Source of the DNA: Paracoccus isoporae
GTDB lineage: Bacteria > Pseudomonadota > Alphaproteobacteria > Rhodobacterales > Rhodobacteraceae
Direction of reading: 5' to 3'
DNA: 64,000 nucleotides
Assembly: GCF_900101865.1 (NCBI RefSeq)
Contig: NZ_FNAH01000011.1
Coordinates: 1-64,000 of the forward strand
The notes beneath the pieces were generated by a model. It was given only the letters and a program-made list of their open reading frames with translations. It searched no databases and was not told where the DNA came from. Position numbers and translations under genes: made by a program. Each line of letters starts with the position of its first letter. The first letter of the stretch is position 1. Shown here in pieces: positions 15,633-23,978 of this stretch.

Positions 15633-17159
15633 TTATGTGACCGTAAACTGCCCCATCATGCCCGCATCCTCGTGTTCGAGGATGTGGCAGTGATACATGA
15701 ATGGTGTCTCTTCCGAAGCCAGCTTGTCGAACCTCAGCAAGATTTCGGTCGGACCCTGCACACGGACAACATCTTTCCAACCGATCTGCGCCGAGTCGAC
15801 CGGCCGCCCGTTCTGACTCACGACCCGAAAGGAAGTCCCGTGAACGTGGAAGGTGTGCCGCATCATCATGTCGGCATTAATGCGCCAAAGCTCGGTTTCG
15901 CCTGCGCGGACGGTCTCATCAATGCGATCCATGACGTAAGGTGCACCGTTGATCCCCATCGTCTGGCCGCCGCCACCCATCATGCCGCCGCGCATCATGC
16001 CCCCGGTGTGCATGTTGAGGGTGAAATTGCGCCTGCGGACCGGATCGCCGAGTGCGGGCGCATCCGAAGGCAGCGAGGTGGGCAGGCGGGTGGGGCCGGC
16101 GGGCGCAGCTTCGCCTACATCAAACGACATGATCTCGAGCGGCGCACCACTGTTTCCATCCATCCCCATCATGCCGCGGTCGCCCATCATGCCTCTATCG
16201 CCCATCATCATGGAGCCGCCCCTGTCACCCATCATGCCCCCGTTCATCACGCCATTCATCCCGATGTCGCGCGAGACAAGAGAAACAGGTGACCGGTCCG
16301 AGAATTCGACCACGATCTCGGCCCGTTCGGCACCGTCGAGTTGCAGGCTGGCCATGGCAAGAGGGCGGGCCAGAAGGCCGCCGTCACTCGCGACCTGGTG
16401 GAATTGCCTGCCGTCGGTGAAACGGAAATCATACACGCGCGCATTCGACGCGTTCAGGATACGCAGGCGTACCAGACCCGCCGGAACTGTAAGCTTGGGA
16501 CGGATCACACCGTTGACGAGGATCTGGTCCCCCTGGAACCCATGCATCCGATCCATCATGCCAAGACTATAGGTCATGCGGCCTGACCGATCGAAGCGTC
16601 GATCCTGCACGATGAGTGGAAAATCGTTCACGCCATAGTCGTGCGGCAGTGGATCGTCGATCTCGGGGTCGTCGATGACAATCATGCCCGCCAACCCGCG
16701 ATATACCTGCGGGCCTGTTCGCCCGTGAACATGGCTGTGATAAAACAGCGTTGCCGCCGGGTGATCGACCGGTAATTCCGGCGCCCAGGTCTCGCCCGGG
16801 CCGAAAGCAAGTTGCGGCCCACCGTCGAGATAGCCCGGCACGTGCATGCCGTGCCAGTGAGCAGTGATCGGTTCATCGAGACGGTTCATGACACTTATGT
16901 TTGCGGTGCGCCCGCGCCGGAACCGCAGCAGCGGTCCGAGGTAATCCTGGGAGTAGCCCCAGGTCTCCGACGTCGCGCCTCCGGTGAACTCGCGTGTTCC
17001 GCGTATCGCATCGAGTGTGTTGCCTGCGCCGGGGCCGATCTCCATAACCTCCGGTATCGGCAAAGGCGCGCCGGGTTCGGCGGCCCATGCCCGGCTGATA
17101 TTAAGTGCTGGGGTTGCGAGCGAGGCTGCGGCTAGGCTAAGGAACTTTCGGCGTCTCAC
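15633..17159 (-). CDS. Tat-exported multicopper oxidase (CueO/CopA-type)
   Basis: A 508-residue periplasmic oxidase that probably oxidises Cu(I) to the less toxic Cu(II). Twin-arginine signal R-R-R-K-F-L-S-L, processed near A-W-A-A. All four copper-ligand motifs are present: H-W-H-G-M-H, F-Y-H-S-H-V-H-G, H-T-F-H-V-H-G and Y-H-C-H-I-L-E-H. A methionine-rich insert (about 295-335, repeated M-M-G-D-R-G units) is like the Cu(I)-binding insert of CueO. GTG start with GGAG seven bases upstream. No CueR-type operator was seen close by. A second multicopper oxidase lies at 54-55.6 kb. Confidence 0.93.
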   Translation of the reverse strand: MRRRKFLSLAAASLATPALNISRAWAAEPGAPLPIPEVMEIGPGAGNTLDAIRGTREFTGGATSETWGYSQDYLGPLLRFRRGRTANISVMNRLDEPITAHWHGMHVPGYLDGGPQLAFGPGETWAPELPVDHPAATLFYHSHVHGRTGPQVYRGLAGMIVIDDPEIDDPLPHDYGVNDFPLIVQDRRFDRSGRMTYSLGMMDRMHGFQGDQILVNGVIRPKLTVPAGLVRLRILNASNARVYDFRFTDGRQFHQVASDGGLLARPLAMASLQLDGAERAEIVVEFSDRSPVSLVSRDIGMNGVMNGGMMGDRGGSMMMGDRGMMGDRGMMGMDGNSGAPLEIMSFDVGEAAPAGPTRLPTSLPSDAPALGDPVRRRNFTLNMHTGGMMRGGMMGGGGQTMGINGAPYVMDRIDETVRAGETELWRINADMMMRHTFHVHGTSFRVVSQNGRPVDSAQIGWKDVVRVQGPTEILLRFDKLASEETPFMYHCHILEHEDAGMMGQFTVT

Positions 17160-17237
17160 AGTGATACTCCGTCATTGGAAGGGTTGCATCGTCCCAACCG
17201 AGGCCGAGCAAATATCGCGATAGCGCTCGCACCGGTG

Positions 17238-17624
17238 TTAGGCCCGAAGCGGGAGACCCGCGTCTTTCCAGCCCGCCAGACCCCCTTCGATTACAGCGGT
17301 GTCATAGCCCATCTGGCGCAGGCTGTCGGCGGCAAGGGCCGCGCGTGCGCCGGACGCACAGAGAACGTGAACACGGCCCGTGCCATCGCGTTTCGCGGCC
17401 AAAGCCTCGTTCGCCTTGCCGGTCTCGGGATCGGCCTGTGCTTCGACCAACCCGCGCGGGATGTGGATCGCGCCTTCGATTGCGCCGTCGCTCTTCAGCT
17501 CTGCCGTTTCACGCACGTCGAGGATGACATCTCCCTGCGCCATCGCTCTGTGCGCGTCAGCGGGAGCGATTCCATCGACGCGCGATCTTGCGTCCGCGAC
17601 GAGGTCTTTCATGGACTTGTTCAC
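17238..17624 (-). CDS. Rhodanese-like sulfurtransferase
   Basis: A 128-residue single rhodanese domain with active-site loop C-A-S-G-A-R and the opening V-I-L-D-V-R-E. GTG start with AAGGAG eight bases upstream. It moves sulfane sulfur (persulfide) between thiols or to cyanide. It lies 14 bases after the MBL-fold hydrolase, the usual partnership in sulfide or persulfide detoxification clusters. No signal peptide, so cytosolic. Confidence 0.9.
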   Translation of the reverse strand: MNKSMKDLVADARSRVDGIAPADAHRAMAQGDVILDVRETAELKSDGAIEGAIHIPRGLVEAQADPETGKANEALAAKRDGTGRVHVLCASGARAALAADSLRQMGYDTAVIEGGLAGWKDAGLPLRA

Positions 17625-17638
17625 GATCCTTTCTCCTT

Positions 17639-18550
17639 TCAGAACTTGTTGACGGGCATTTTCAGGTAGTGCGCACCGTTGCTTTCGGCTTCGGGCAATT
17701 GCCCCGCACGCAGGTTGACCTGAAGTGCTGCGAGCATCCGGTCCGGCAGGTCCAGTGTGGCATCCCGATCCTCGCGGGTCTGGATGTAGTCGGCCTTGTC
17801 GGTGCCGTCCTTGACATGGACATTCTTGGCTTTGTGGGTGGCAACTGAGGCTTCCCATTCCGGCCTGTCGCGATCCTCGGACCCATAGTCATGACCGACG
17901 AAAAGCCGCGTATCCTTGGGCAGAGACAGGATCACCTGGATCGAGTTCCACAAATCCTCGGTGGTGCCACCGGGAAAATCGGCACGGGACGTGCCGCTGT
18001 CGGGCTGCATCAGCGTGTCGTGCACGAAGGCCGCATCGCCGCAGACATAGGTGATCGACCCAAGCGTATGCCCCGGGGACAGCATCACCCGAACGTCCAG
18101 ATCGCCGATGCGGAAGGTATCCCCGTCCGCGAACAGGCGGTCGAAGTCGCGGTGGGGGTCGAAGGCGTCCGGCGTGTTGTAGTAGTCGCGCCAGAGTTCG
18201 GCGATGTCGCGGACCTTTTCACCGATGGCGTTTGCAGCACCGGTCCGTTTCTTGAGGTGCGACGACGCCATCATATGATCGGCGTGGGGATGCGTATCGA
18301 GTACCCATTCCACCGTCAGGCCGTGCTTCTCCACAAGGCCCAGCACCTGCTCCATGCTGCGCGTATCGGTCGCGAAACGCGCCGGATCGAAGTTCAGCAC
18401 CACGTCGATCAGTGCGGCCTTCTTCGTCGCGGGATCGGCGCAGATATATTGGATCGACCCGGTGTCGGGCTCGTAGATGCCCCAGACATCGGGGCTGTTC
18501 GGCCCAGTCGATGCGGATTGGCGGACGATGGGCTCGTTCAGTTCGGCCAC
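17639..18550 (-). CDS. MBL-fold hydrolase, probable persulfide dioxygenase (Blh/ETHE1-like)
   Basis: About 303 residues with the metallo-beta-lactamase signature T-H-P-H-A-D-H, then P-G-H-T-L-G-S, a metal-ligand Asp in F-V-H-D-T-L and the final G-H-D-Y motif, which is the pattern of ETHE1/Blh persulfide dioxygenases rather than lactamases. Such enzymes oxidise glutathione persulfide with a mononuclear iron. A GTG start is used (GGAG seven bases before it); the GTA codon upstream is not a start. Genes for a YeeE/YedE fragment and a rhodanese flank it, as in bigR-type sulfide clusters. Confidence 0.87.
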   Translation of the reverse strand: MAELNEPIVRQSASTGPNSPDVWGIYEPDTGSIQYICADPATKKAALIDVVLNFDPARFATDTRSMEQVLGLVEKHGLTVEWVLDTHPHADHMMASSHLKKRTGAANAIGEKVRDIAELWRDYYNTPDAFDPHRDFDRLFADGDTFRIGDLDVRVMLSPGHTLGSITYVCGDAAFVHDTLMQPDSGTSRADFPGGTTEDLWNSIQVILSLPKDTRLFVGHDYGSEDRDRPEWEASVATHKAKNVHVKDGTDKADYIQTREDRDATLDLPDRMLAALQVNLRAGQLPEAESNGAHYLKMPVNKF

Positions 18551-18552
18551 AT

Positions 18553-18807
18553 TTACGCTCCTTTGCTTGCGAATGAGGAAGATGATTTGGCGAAACCGGC
18601 GAGGACGATCCCGACCAGCATGGCGGGCAGGAAAATGAGGATGCCTGACGATCCAATCAACAGCGATGTCCAAGCGGGTCCCGGACAGAAGCCGCCTAGG
18701 CCCCAGCCCATGCCGAAGATGGCCGCGCCGGTCAGAAGCGGCGCGTCTATGGCGGTGCTGTCCGGCAGATCAAACTGCGACCTTTTACGCCTCACGATAA
18801 TTGTCAC
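18553..18807 (-). pseudogene. 5'-truncated YeeE/YedE (DUF6691-type) transporter
   Basis: The remaining 84 codons carry the C-terminal half of a small YeeE/YedE sulfur-compound transporter: F-G-M-G-W-G-L-G-G-F-C-P-G-P and a last hydrophobic helix. Intact relatives are about 140 residues and begin with another two or three membrane helices plus the first conserved loop, which are missing. Upstream sequence runs straight into the end of the ArsR gene (22-base overlap). The partner half-transporter gene is also absent. Most likely inactive, created when the ArsR/CDF block was joined to a persulfide cluster. Confidence 0.65.
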
Positions 18808-19129
18808 ACGCCTCAACACCCACTGCGACCACGTCGAGAAGTGCGTCCACATCGTTCAGAAGGACCGTGATGCGCGGGTTGCTGATACGGTAACGGATGA
18901 AGCGCCCTTCGCGGTCGCTGGCGACAAGCCCGCAGTCCAGCAGGCACCTCAGATGGTTGGAGACGTTGGGTTGCGATAGTTCGGTCCGCTCGACGATCTC
19001 GTGAACGGCCAATGGCTCGTTGCAAAGTGCACCGAGGATGGCCAGGCGGCTCGGGTCCGCGAAGCCGCGGAACAGCTTCGCCCGTCGCTCGATGGTTGCG
19101 CTCTTGCGGTCATCGACCAATTGCGCCAT
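18785..19129 (-). CDS. ArsR/SmtB-family metal sensor, CmtR-like
   Basis: A 114-residue winged-helix repressor (recognition helix L-S-Q-P-N-V-S-N-H-L-R, about 51-61). Cys62 and Cys66 in R-C-L-L-D-C, together with Cys108 near the end, match the three-cysteine cadmium/lead site of CmtR rather than the CadC or BigR arrangement. It is divergent from the CDF-LspA-P450 operon, and a dyad overlaps its own start codon. The inference is that Cd/Pb/Zn binding derepresses both directions and perhaps a second site at 25.1 kb. The last residues may have been altered at the junction with the truncated YeeE gene. Confidence 0.85.
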   Translation of the reverse strand: MAQLVDDRKSATIERRAKLFRGFADPSRLAILGALCNEPLAVHEIVERTELSQPNVSNHLRCLLDCGLVASDREGRFIRYRISNPRITVLLNDVDALLDVVAVGVEACDNYREA

Positions 19130-19147
19130 ATCACTCCTCGCTGATAT
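19128..19147. promoter_or_regulatory. ArsR-type operator (ATATCA dyad) between arsR and CDF genes
   Basis: A perfect dyad ATATCA-N8-TGATAT covers the arsR start codon and ribosome-binding site and lies 39 bases before the CDF start. A related and longer dyad, with the shared half GCTGATATG, lies before the dsbE-type gene at 25.1 kb. Both are proposed binding sites of the adjacent ArsR protein. Confidence 0.55.
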
Positions 19148-19185
19148 GTTGTTCTTCGATTCATCCTAGCAGGAATAGCGCGACC

Positions 19186-20040
19186 ATGGCCAACACCGAA
19201 AATGCCGGATCGACGGCAGATGTCCCGCCCGTCCGTTACCGGGTTTCCGGTATGGATTGCGCCAAGGATGCCGCGCAGATCGAGCGGGCGGCACAGGCAG
19301 CCGGGGTCGCGCCCGGCGATGTGAAAGTGTCGGCCGCGACGCACATCATGACACTGACTGCACCCGAAGTGCGCCTGCCGGACATCGAAAAGGCAGTCGC
19401 GGTGACAGGCTATGGCTTCGACCGGATCGAGGGCGATGAAGACATTCCGCCGAATCCCGCCCATCAGGACCCGGCCTACCGCCGTGCCCTCTGGATCGTC
19501 GTGATCCTGAACGTGGGATACGGGGTCCTCGAAATGATCGGCGGTTTCATTTCCGGATCGCAGGCCGTGAAGGCCGATGCGCTCGATTTCATCGGCGACG
19601 GCGCGATCACCTTCCTTGGCCTGCTGGCCATCGGCTGGAGCCTCGCCTGGCGGGCACGGTCGGCCTTGATCCAAGGCATCTTCCTCGGCCTGCTCGGCCT
19701 TGGCGTCCTCGGCACGACCATCGTGCGAGTCTTCGAACGGACGACGCCGGATGCAGGTCTAATGGGCCTGCTTGGCATGATCGCCCTTGTCGTCAACGTC
19801 ATCTCCGTTCTGCCGCTGCTGCGGTTCCGCAAGGGCGACGCGAACATGCGGGCCGTCTGGCTATTCTCGCGCAACGACGCCATCGGCAATGCGGCGGTTG
19901 TCGTTGCCGCCGGTCTCGTGGCGTGGCTGGGCAGCGCCTGGCCGGACCTCATCGTCGCCTTCGGCATCGCCGGACTGTTCCTGCACTCGTCCTGGGCGAT
20001 CATTCGCGATGCGCGGGCCGATCTGAAGGCAGCGGCATGA
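19186..20040 (+). CDS. Cation diffusion facilitator with N-terminal metal-binding-like domain
   Basis: A 284-residue inner-membrane exporter for Zn/Cd-type ions driven by proton exchange. Residues 14-80 form a ferredoxin-like heavy-metal-domain remnant (V-S-G-M-D-C-A-K-D, one Cys instead of Cys-x-x-Cys). Six transmembrane helices follow. The helix-2 and helix-5 metal sites read A-D-A-L-D-F-I-G-D and S-R-N-D-A-I-G-N. No long cytosolic C-terminal domain is present. Start chosen at MANTENAG; upstream in-frame sequence overlaps arsR. First gene of an operon with lspA and a P450. Confidence 0.88.
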   Translation: MANTENAGSTADVPPVRYRVSGMDCAKDAAQIERAAQAAGVAPGDVKVSAATHIMTLTAPEVRLPDIEKAVAVTGYGFDRIEGDEDIPPNPAHQDPAYRRALWIVVILNVGYGVLEMIGGFISGSQAVKADALDFIGDGAITFLGLLAIGWSLAWRARSALIQGIFLGLLGLGVLGTTIVRVFERTTPDAGLMGLLGMIALVVNVISVLPLLRFRKGDANMRAVWLFSRNDAIGNAAVVVAAGLVAWLGSAWPDLIVAFGIAGLFLHSSWAIIRDARADLKAAA

Positions 20041-20537
20041 ACAGCCGCGTTCTGGGCGGGCTCTGCGCGATCGCGGCGTTCGGCCTCGATCAGGGTACCA
20101 AGGCGCTTGCGCTGAACACACCGGCGCTTGAGCGCGGCGTCGAGGTTCTACCCTTTCTCAATCTCGTGCGGGTTCTGAACGATGGAGTCAGCTTCGGTAT
20201 GCTGGGCGGGATCGTGCCTTGGTGGGGTCTCATCGCGCTTGCTGGCGTGATCGTGTTATGGCTGCTGATCTGGTTGTGGCGCGCGCCGGACAGGCTGACG
20301 GCTGCCGCTCTCGGTCTGATCATCGGCGGCGCACTCGGCAATGTCCTCGACCGGCTGCGTTATCAGGCCGTCCCAGACTTTCTGGATTTCCATTACGGAA
20401 CATACCACTGGCCGTCCTTCAATCTTGCGGATGTGGCGATTTTCTGCGGCGCGGCCCTACTGTTCTGGGACAGCTTCCGCTCTGCGACGGACAAGCCTGG
20501 TCAGGGTCAACGCAAGGAAAACACAACGGGGGTGTAA
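20037..20537 (+). CDS. lspA: Signal peptidase II (prolipoprotein), copy 1
   Basis: A 166-residue aspartic membrane protease that removes lipoprotein signal peptides. Four transmembrane helices, and the conserved blocks V-L-N-D-G-V-S-F-G, G-G-A-L-G-N-V-L-D-R, V-P-D-F-L-D-F and F-N-L-A-D-V-A with the catalytic aspartates. Its ATG overlaps the CDF stop (ATGA). LspA copies inside metal operons are known from lead/cadmium clusters (pbrC-type). A second copy lies at 35.3 kb, so both are probably accessory to a housekeeping gene elsewhere. Confidence 0.93.
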   Translation: MNSRVLGGLCAIAAFGLDQGTKALALNTPALERGVEVLPFLNLVRVLNDGVSFGMLGGIVPWWGLIALAGVIVLWLLIWLWRAPDRLTAAALGLIIGGALGNVLDRLRYQAVPDFLDFHYGTYHWPSFNLADVAIFCGAALLFWDSFRSATDKPGQGQRKENTTGV

Positions 20538-20540
20538 CCC

Positions 20541-21788
20541 ATGTTCGGCATACCATCTGCGAAAGGCTTTGACAGCACACTTGCCCTGCTGCGCAACCCA
20601 TATGGGTTCATTTCGGAGACCTGCCGCGCACTCGACACAGACCTGTTCGAAACCCGCATCCTCCTTCAAGAGACGATCTGCATGACCGGCGCGGCGGCGG
20701 CAGAAGCCTTCTATCGGGAAGACCGGCTGATCCGCGCAGGCTCGATGCCAGGCCGCATACAGAAGTCCCTGCTGGGAGAAGGCGGCGTTCAGGGATTGGA
20801 CGGCGCTGCCCACCAGCACCGCAAGAAGATGTTCATGTCACTCATGGGGACCGAGCGGATCGCCGCGCTTAAGGGCACGTCGCTTCACATGTTGGACAAC
20901 TATGCGCCGGACTGGGAGGCGAGGAACGAGGTCGTCCTCTATGACGAAGTGCGCGAAATGCTCACAAGAGCTGCCTGCGCCTGGGCCGGGGTGCCGCTTA
21001 ATGAAGCTGAGGTGGCGACCCGAACGGCGCAGCTTACAGCGCTTTTTCAGGACGCCGGGGCCCTTGGCCCCAAACACTGGCGCGCGCGTCTGGCGCGCCA
21101 CCGCCTGGAAAAATGGGCAGCACGGCTAATCCAACAGGTCCGCGATGGTGAGCTTCAGCCGACGCAGGAAAGTGCCCTTCATATCATCGCGACATGGCGC
21201 GATCTCGATGGGGAGTTGTTGACCCCCAGGGTGGCCGCCGTAGAGCTGTTGAATGTCCTGCGCCCGACCGTCGCGGTATCCGTGTTCATAGTTCAGGCGG
21301 CGCATGCTTTACATCGGCATCCCGAGTGGCGGCAAAAGCTGAAGGACGACGAGGGACAGCTCGAACCTTTCGTGCAAGAGGTCCGCCGTCTGTATCCGTT
21401 CTTTCCCGCGGTTGCGGCACGGGTGAAGAGCGATTTCGAGTGGCGCGGATATCGCTTTCCCAAAGGGTACAGGGTTCTGCTCGACCTCTACGGCACGAAT
21501 ACCGACGCTCGTTCGTGGGACGCGCCGCAAGAGTTCCGGCCCGAGCGGTTTCACGATCGGGAGGTCACTCCCTACGAGTTCATTCCGCAGGGCGGTGGCG
21601 ATCACCACAGGAACCACCGTTGTCCGGGCGAGTGGATCGCGATCAGCCAGATGAAGGCGTTTTGCAGTTTCTTCGTGAACGCCATCGACTACGAAGTGCC
21701 GGATCAGGATCTGGATCTGGAAACCGGAGAACTGCCGCCCATGCCCAAATCTCGGTTCATCATGCGTAACGTCAGGCCTCGGCAGTAG
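20541..21788 (+). CDS. CYP152-type cytochrome P450 (fatty-acid peroxygenase-like)
   Basis: A 415-residue soluble P450. The heme-ligand region H-R-C-P-G-E (Cys near 362) followed by a Met-Lys on the next helix, and the V-R-R-L-Y-P-F-F-P motif supplying the Arg-Pro pair that binds the substrate carboxylate, match the hydrogen-peroxide-using fatty-acid hydroxylases SPalpha and BSbeta. Such enzymes need no redox partner, and none is encoded here. It begins three bases after lspA, so it is co-transcribed with the CDF and signal peptidase. The 3' end overlaps the convergent CDF gene by 17 bases. Confidence 0.9.
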   Translation: MFGIPSAKGFDSTLALLRNPYGFISETCRALDTDLFETRILLQETICMTGAAAAEAFYREDRLIRAGSMPGRIQKSLLGEGGVQGLDGAAHQHRKKMFMSLMGTERIAALKGTSLHMLDNYAPDWEARNEVVLYDEVREMLTRAACAWAGVPLNEAEVATRTAQLTALFQDAGALGPKHWRARLARHRLEKWAARLIQQVRDGELQPTQESALHIIATWRDLDGELLTPRVAAVELLNVLRPTVAVSVFIVQAAHALHRHPEWRQKLKDDEGQLEPFVQEVRRLYPFFPAVAARVKSDFEWRGYRFPKGYRVLLDLYGTNTDARSWDAPQEFRPERFHDREVTPYEFIPQGGGDHHRNHRCPGEWIAISQMKAFCSFFVNAIDYEVPDQDLDLETGELPPMPKSRFIMRNVRPRQ

Positions 21789-22431
21789 CTTCGCCCTCGT
21801 CCGGATCGACCGACCGCGCATCCTTCGTGGCCTCGAACGCCTCCCATGCAACGTAGGGCACGATCAGAAGCGCCGCCACCGGGTCGGCCCACCACCAGCC
21901 CATCCATTGCGTCAGACCGATCCCGGCCAACACCACGATCGTCTGATACTGGCAGATCATGGTGTCCTTGGCATCGTACTTCAGGGCGGGCGCATCGAGC
22001 CGCTTGCCGTAGCGATACTTGCCCCAGGCGAGGAACGGGTTGGCCACGAGCGAAGCACCCAGAATCGCGATACCCCACCAGTTGAAGCCCGGCGCCTTCT
22101 GCGAAATGAAGGCGGAGACCGCCTCGTAGAGGATCGCCGCGACGACGATCCAGAAGGCACAGGCAACCACGTAGAGCGCGACCTTCTTGCGGTGCAGGAC
22201 CGTGCGCTTGTCGGCACCGTCCACCTCACTCTTCAAGCGCCAGATCAGAGTCGCAGCCGAGGTGGCCTCGACCGTACTGTCGAGGCCCCAACTCACCAGC
22301 GCTGCGCTGCCGGTCAGAAGTCCCACGGTGACGGATACGACGACCTCGATGATGTTGTAGACGAGGCTGGCGATCTCGACCCGGATGCCGCGCGTCAGAT
22401 TGGCCTGCCGGTTATCTTGATGACTGCTCAT
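21772..22431 (-). CDS. CDF-family cation transporter
   Basis: A 219-residue membrane protein with five to six hydrophobic helices. The membrane metal sites are altered from the classical HxxxD: helix 2 reads S-W-G-L-D-S-T-V-E-A and helix 5 Y-D-A-K-D-T. It has an Arg/Lys-rich loop and an acidic tail, but no C-terminal cytosolic domain. It is a CDF-like exporter of unclear substrate. It lies downstream of the methyltransferase pseudogene, on the same strand, and converges on the P450. Confidence 0.8.
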   Translation of the reverse strand: MSSHQDNRQANLTRGIRVEIASLVYNIIEVVVSVTVGLLTGSAALVSWGLDSTVEATSAATLIWRLKSEVDGADKRTVLHRKKVALYVVACAFWIVVAAILYEAVSAFISQKAPGFNWWGIAILGASLVANPFLAWGKYRYGKRLDAPALKYDAKDTMICQYQTIVVLAGIGLTQWMGWWWADPVAALLIVPYVAWEAFEATKDARSVDPDEGEATAEA

Positions 22432-22542
22432 AACACCTCATCACCGCAAAATTTTCGGCGAAAGTTCGAGGCGAGAATTGGCTACCTTGCCATCAGTTGC
22501 GCCACGGATCGAAAGCCGAGATTGTCCTGTTTCCAAGCTTCC

Positions 22543-23157
22543 TCAGTAGAGGCGAGCTTGTCCCTCATACATGAAAACCAAGGGCTTCGGACCTGTCGCG
22601 TAACCGGTGTTGAGCCGCTCCATGCGGAAGCCGCTTGTCTCGATCAAGTCGGCCGTCGGGCGGTCAAGATGGCAGTTCCCGGCGCAGTGTTTCCAGACAG
22701 GCGTCAGCCAGCGTTGCCAGCGCCGGATACGGGGTCCGGGCGCCAGGCCATGCTCGACGAAGCGGAAGACGCCATCCGGCTTGAGAACGCGCCGGATCTA
22801 GGCGAGAGCCTTCTCCGGTTCCGAAACGCTGCAGAGTGTCCAGGTGGCGACGACGCAATCGACGCTGCGATCTTCGAGCGGCAATGCTTCGGCCACGCCC
22901 TCGATCATCTCGGCCGCGGGCATCAGTCCATGGGAGGTTTGCGCGGCCCGAGAGAGGAGTTCGGGCGACGGATCAATACCGATGATCTGGCGCACGGCCT
23001 CGGGGTAGAGCGCAATGTTCAGGCCCGAGCCGATTCCGATCTCCAGCACACGCCCATGCAGCCCGGAGATGGCGCGGCGCCGGTAGGGAAGAAGTTGATC
23101 CTGGCCCATCGCCAGATGCGTCAGCCGAGGGAGGATATGTTTCTCGTACAGTCGCAT
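22543..23157 (-). pseudogene. Class I SAM methyltransferase interrupted by an amber stop
   Basis: The first 119 codons encode a Rossmann methyltransferase with the SAM motif V-L-E-I-G-I-G-S-G and I-G-I-D-P-S. The frame then hits TAG at 22798-22800, in the place where relatives have A-L-A-E-I-R-R-V-L-K-P. Beyond it the same frame stays open for another 84 codons and reads I-R-R-V-L-K-P-D-G, V-E-H-G-L-A-P and C-H-L-D-R-P, the expected C-terminal half. A single GAG-to-TAG change explains it. The start MRLYEKH lies four bases after the ccdA stop. Unless the stop is suppressed or a sequencing error, the product lacks its substrate-binding half. Confidence 0.8.
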
Positions 23158-23161
23158 CTGT

Positions 23162-23890
23162 TCACCCGATCCGCGCAAGGACAGGGAAGGTGTCCAGCAG
23201 CCAGTAGGCCAGTGCGCTCAACCGCCCGGTCATCATCGCCAGGCCCATCAGGATCATGACGCCGCCCGCAGCCTGATGCAGGCGGCGACCCCAACGACCG
23301 ATGCCGCGCAGCCTGCCGGCAATACTGTCGGTGAACCCCGCGACGACCAGAAACGGGATCCCAAGGCCGGCCGAGTAGACGGCAAGCAATGCGACGCCCT
23401 CGCCAATCGTCGCGCTTGTCGCGCTGGCGGTTAGGATGGCACCGAGGATCGGCCCGATGCACGGTGTCCAGCCGAAACCGAAGGCGAGTCCGAGCACGTA
23501 GGAGGCGACCGGTTGCCCGCCCGGCAGGTCGAGATGGAAACGCAGGTCGCGCTCCATGGCCGACAGGCGCGCTGCCCCGATCATGAACAGACCGAACAGG
23601 ATCACGATCGCGCCGCCGACGAGGTTGAGTTCGTAGCGCCACTGCAGCAGCGTCTGACCGAGCGCGGTGGCAGAGGCCCCAAGCGCGATGAATATCGTGG
23701 AGAAGCCAAGGACGAAACAGAAGCTGAGCCAGACGGCCCGCCCCTTCGAAGGCGCTGCACTGCCGGTGACCGTACGTCCGGCAACGTAGGATACGTAGCC
23801 GGGCACGAGCGGCAGCACGCAGGGCGACAGAAAGGAAACGGCACCGGCCAGCAATGCCGCCATTAGTCCAAGAACGGAAAGTTCAATCAA
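23162..23890 (-). CDS. ccdA: CcdA/DsbD-type transmembrane electron carrier, copy 1
   Basis: A 242-residue polytopic protein that passes reducing power from cytosolic thioredoxin to periplasmic thiol proteins. Six helices, with the redox cysteines in F-L-S-P-C-V-L-P and G-W-T-P-C-I-G-P. A TTG start is used: GGAG lies eight bases before it and alignment with the paralogue at 46.7 kb puts that protein's initiating Met at the same place. It sits last in a run dsbE-tlpA-ccdA and would recharge those two proteins. Confidence 0.9.
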   Translation of the reverse strand: MIELSVLGLMAALLAGAVSFLSPCVLPLVPGYVSYVAGRTVTGSAAPSKGRAVWLSFCFVLGFSTIFIALGASATALGQTLLQWRYELNLVGGAIVILFGLFMIGAARLSAMERDLRFHLDLPGGQPVASYVLGLAFGFGWTPCIGPILGAILTASATSATIGEGVALLAVYSAGLGIPFLVVAGFTDSIAGRLRGIGRWGRRLHQAAGGVMILMGLAMMTGRLSALAYWLLDTFPVLARIG

Positions 23891-23978
23891 ATCCACATCT
23901 CCAAACTGATCGGTAGACCGCCACCACGTGTGCGCACGGAGCGGAACGGCTGGCGCGGTCGTCGTGCTTTTCCATGTC

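Noticed and set aside
15950..16260. CATCAT-like repetitive DNA, at first sight a microsatellite or repeat array
   Set aside because: It is the coding sequence of the methionine-rich loop of the multicopper oxidase, in frame and with varying codons.
17639..18673. Longer start for the MBL-fold hydrolase
   Set aside because: The extension runs through the YeeE fragment and is low-quality sequence; a GTG with GGAG seven bases upstream gives the family's normal length.
18785..19129. Calling the ArsR protein BigR/SqrR because persulfide genes lie beside it
   Set aside because: Cysteine positions (62, 66, 108) fit the CmtR metal site, and the dyad lies at the divergence with a metal exporter; the persulfide genes seem joined by recombination.
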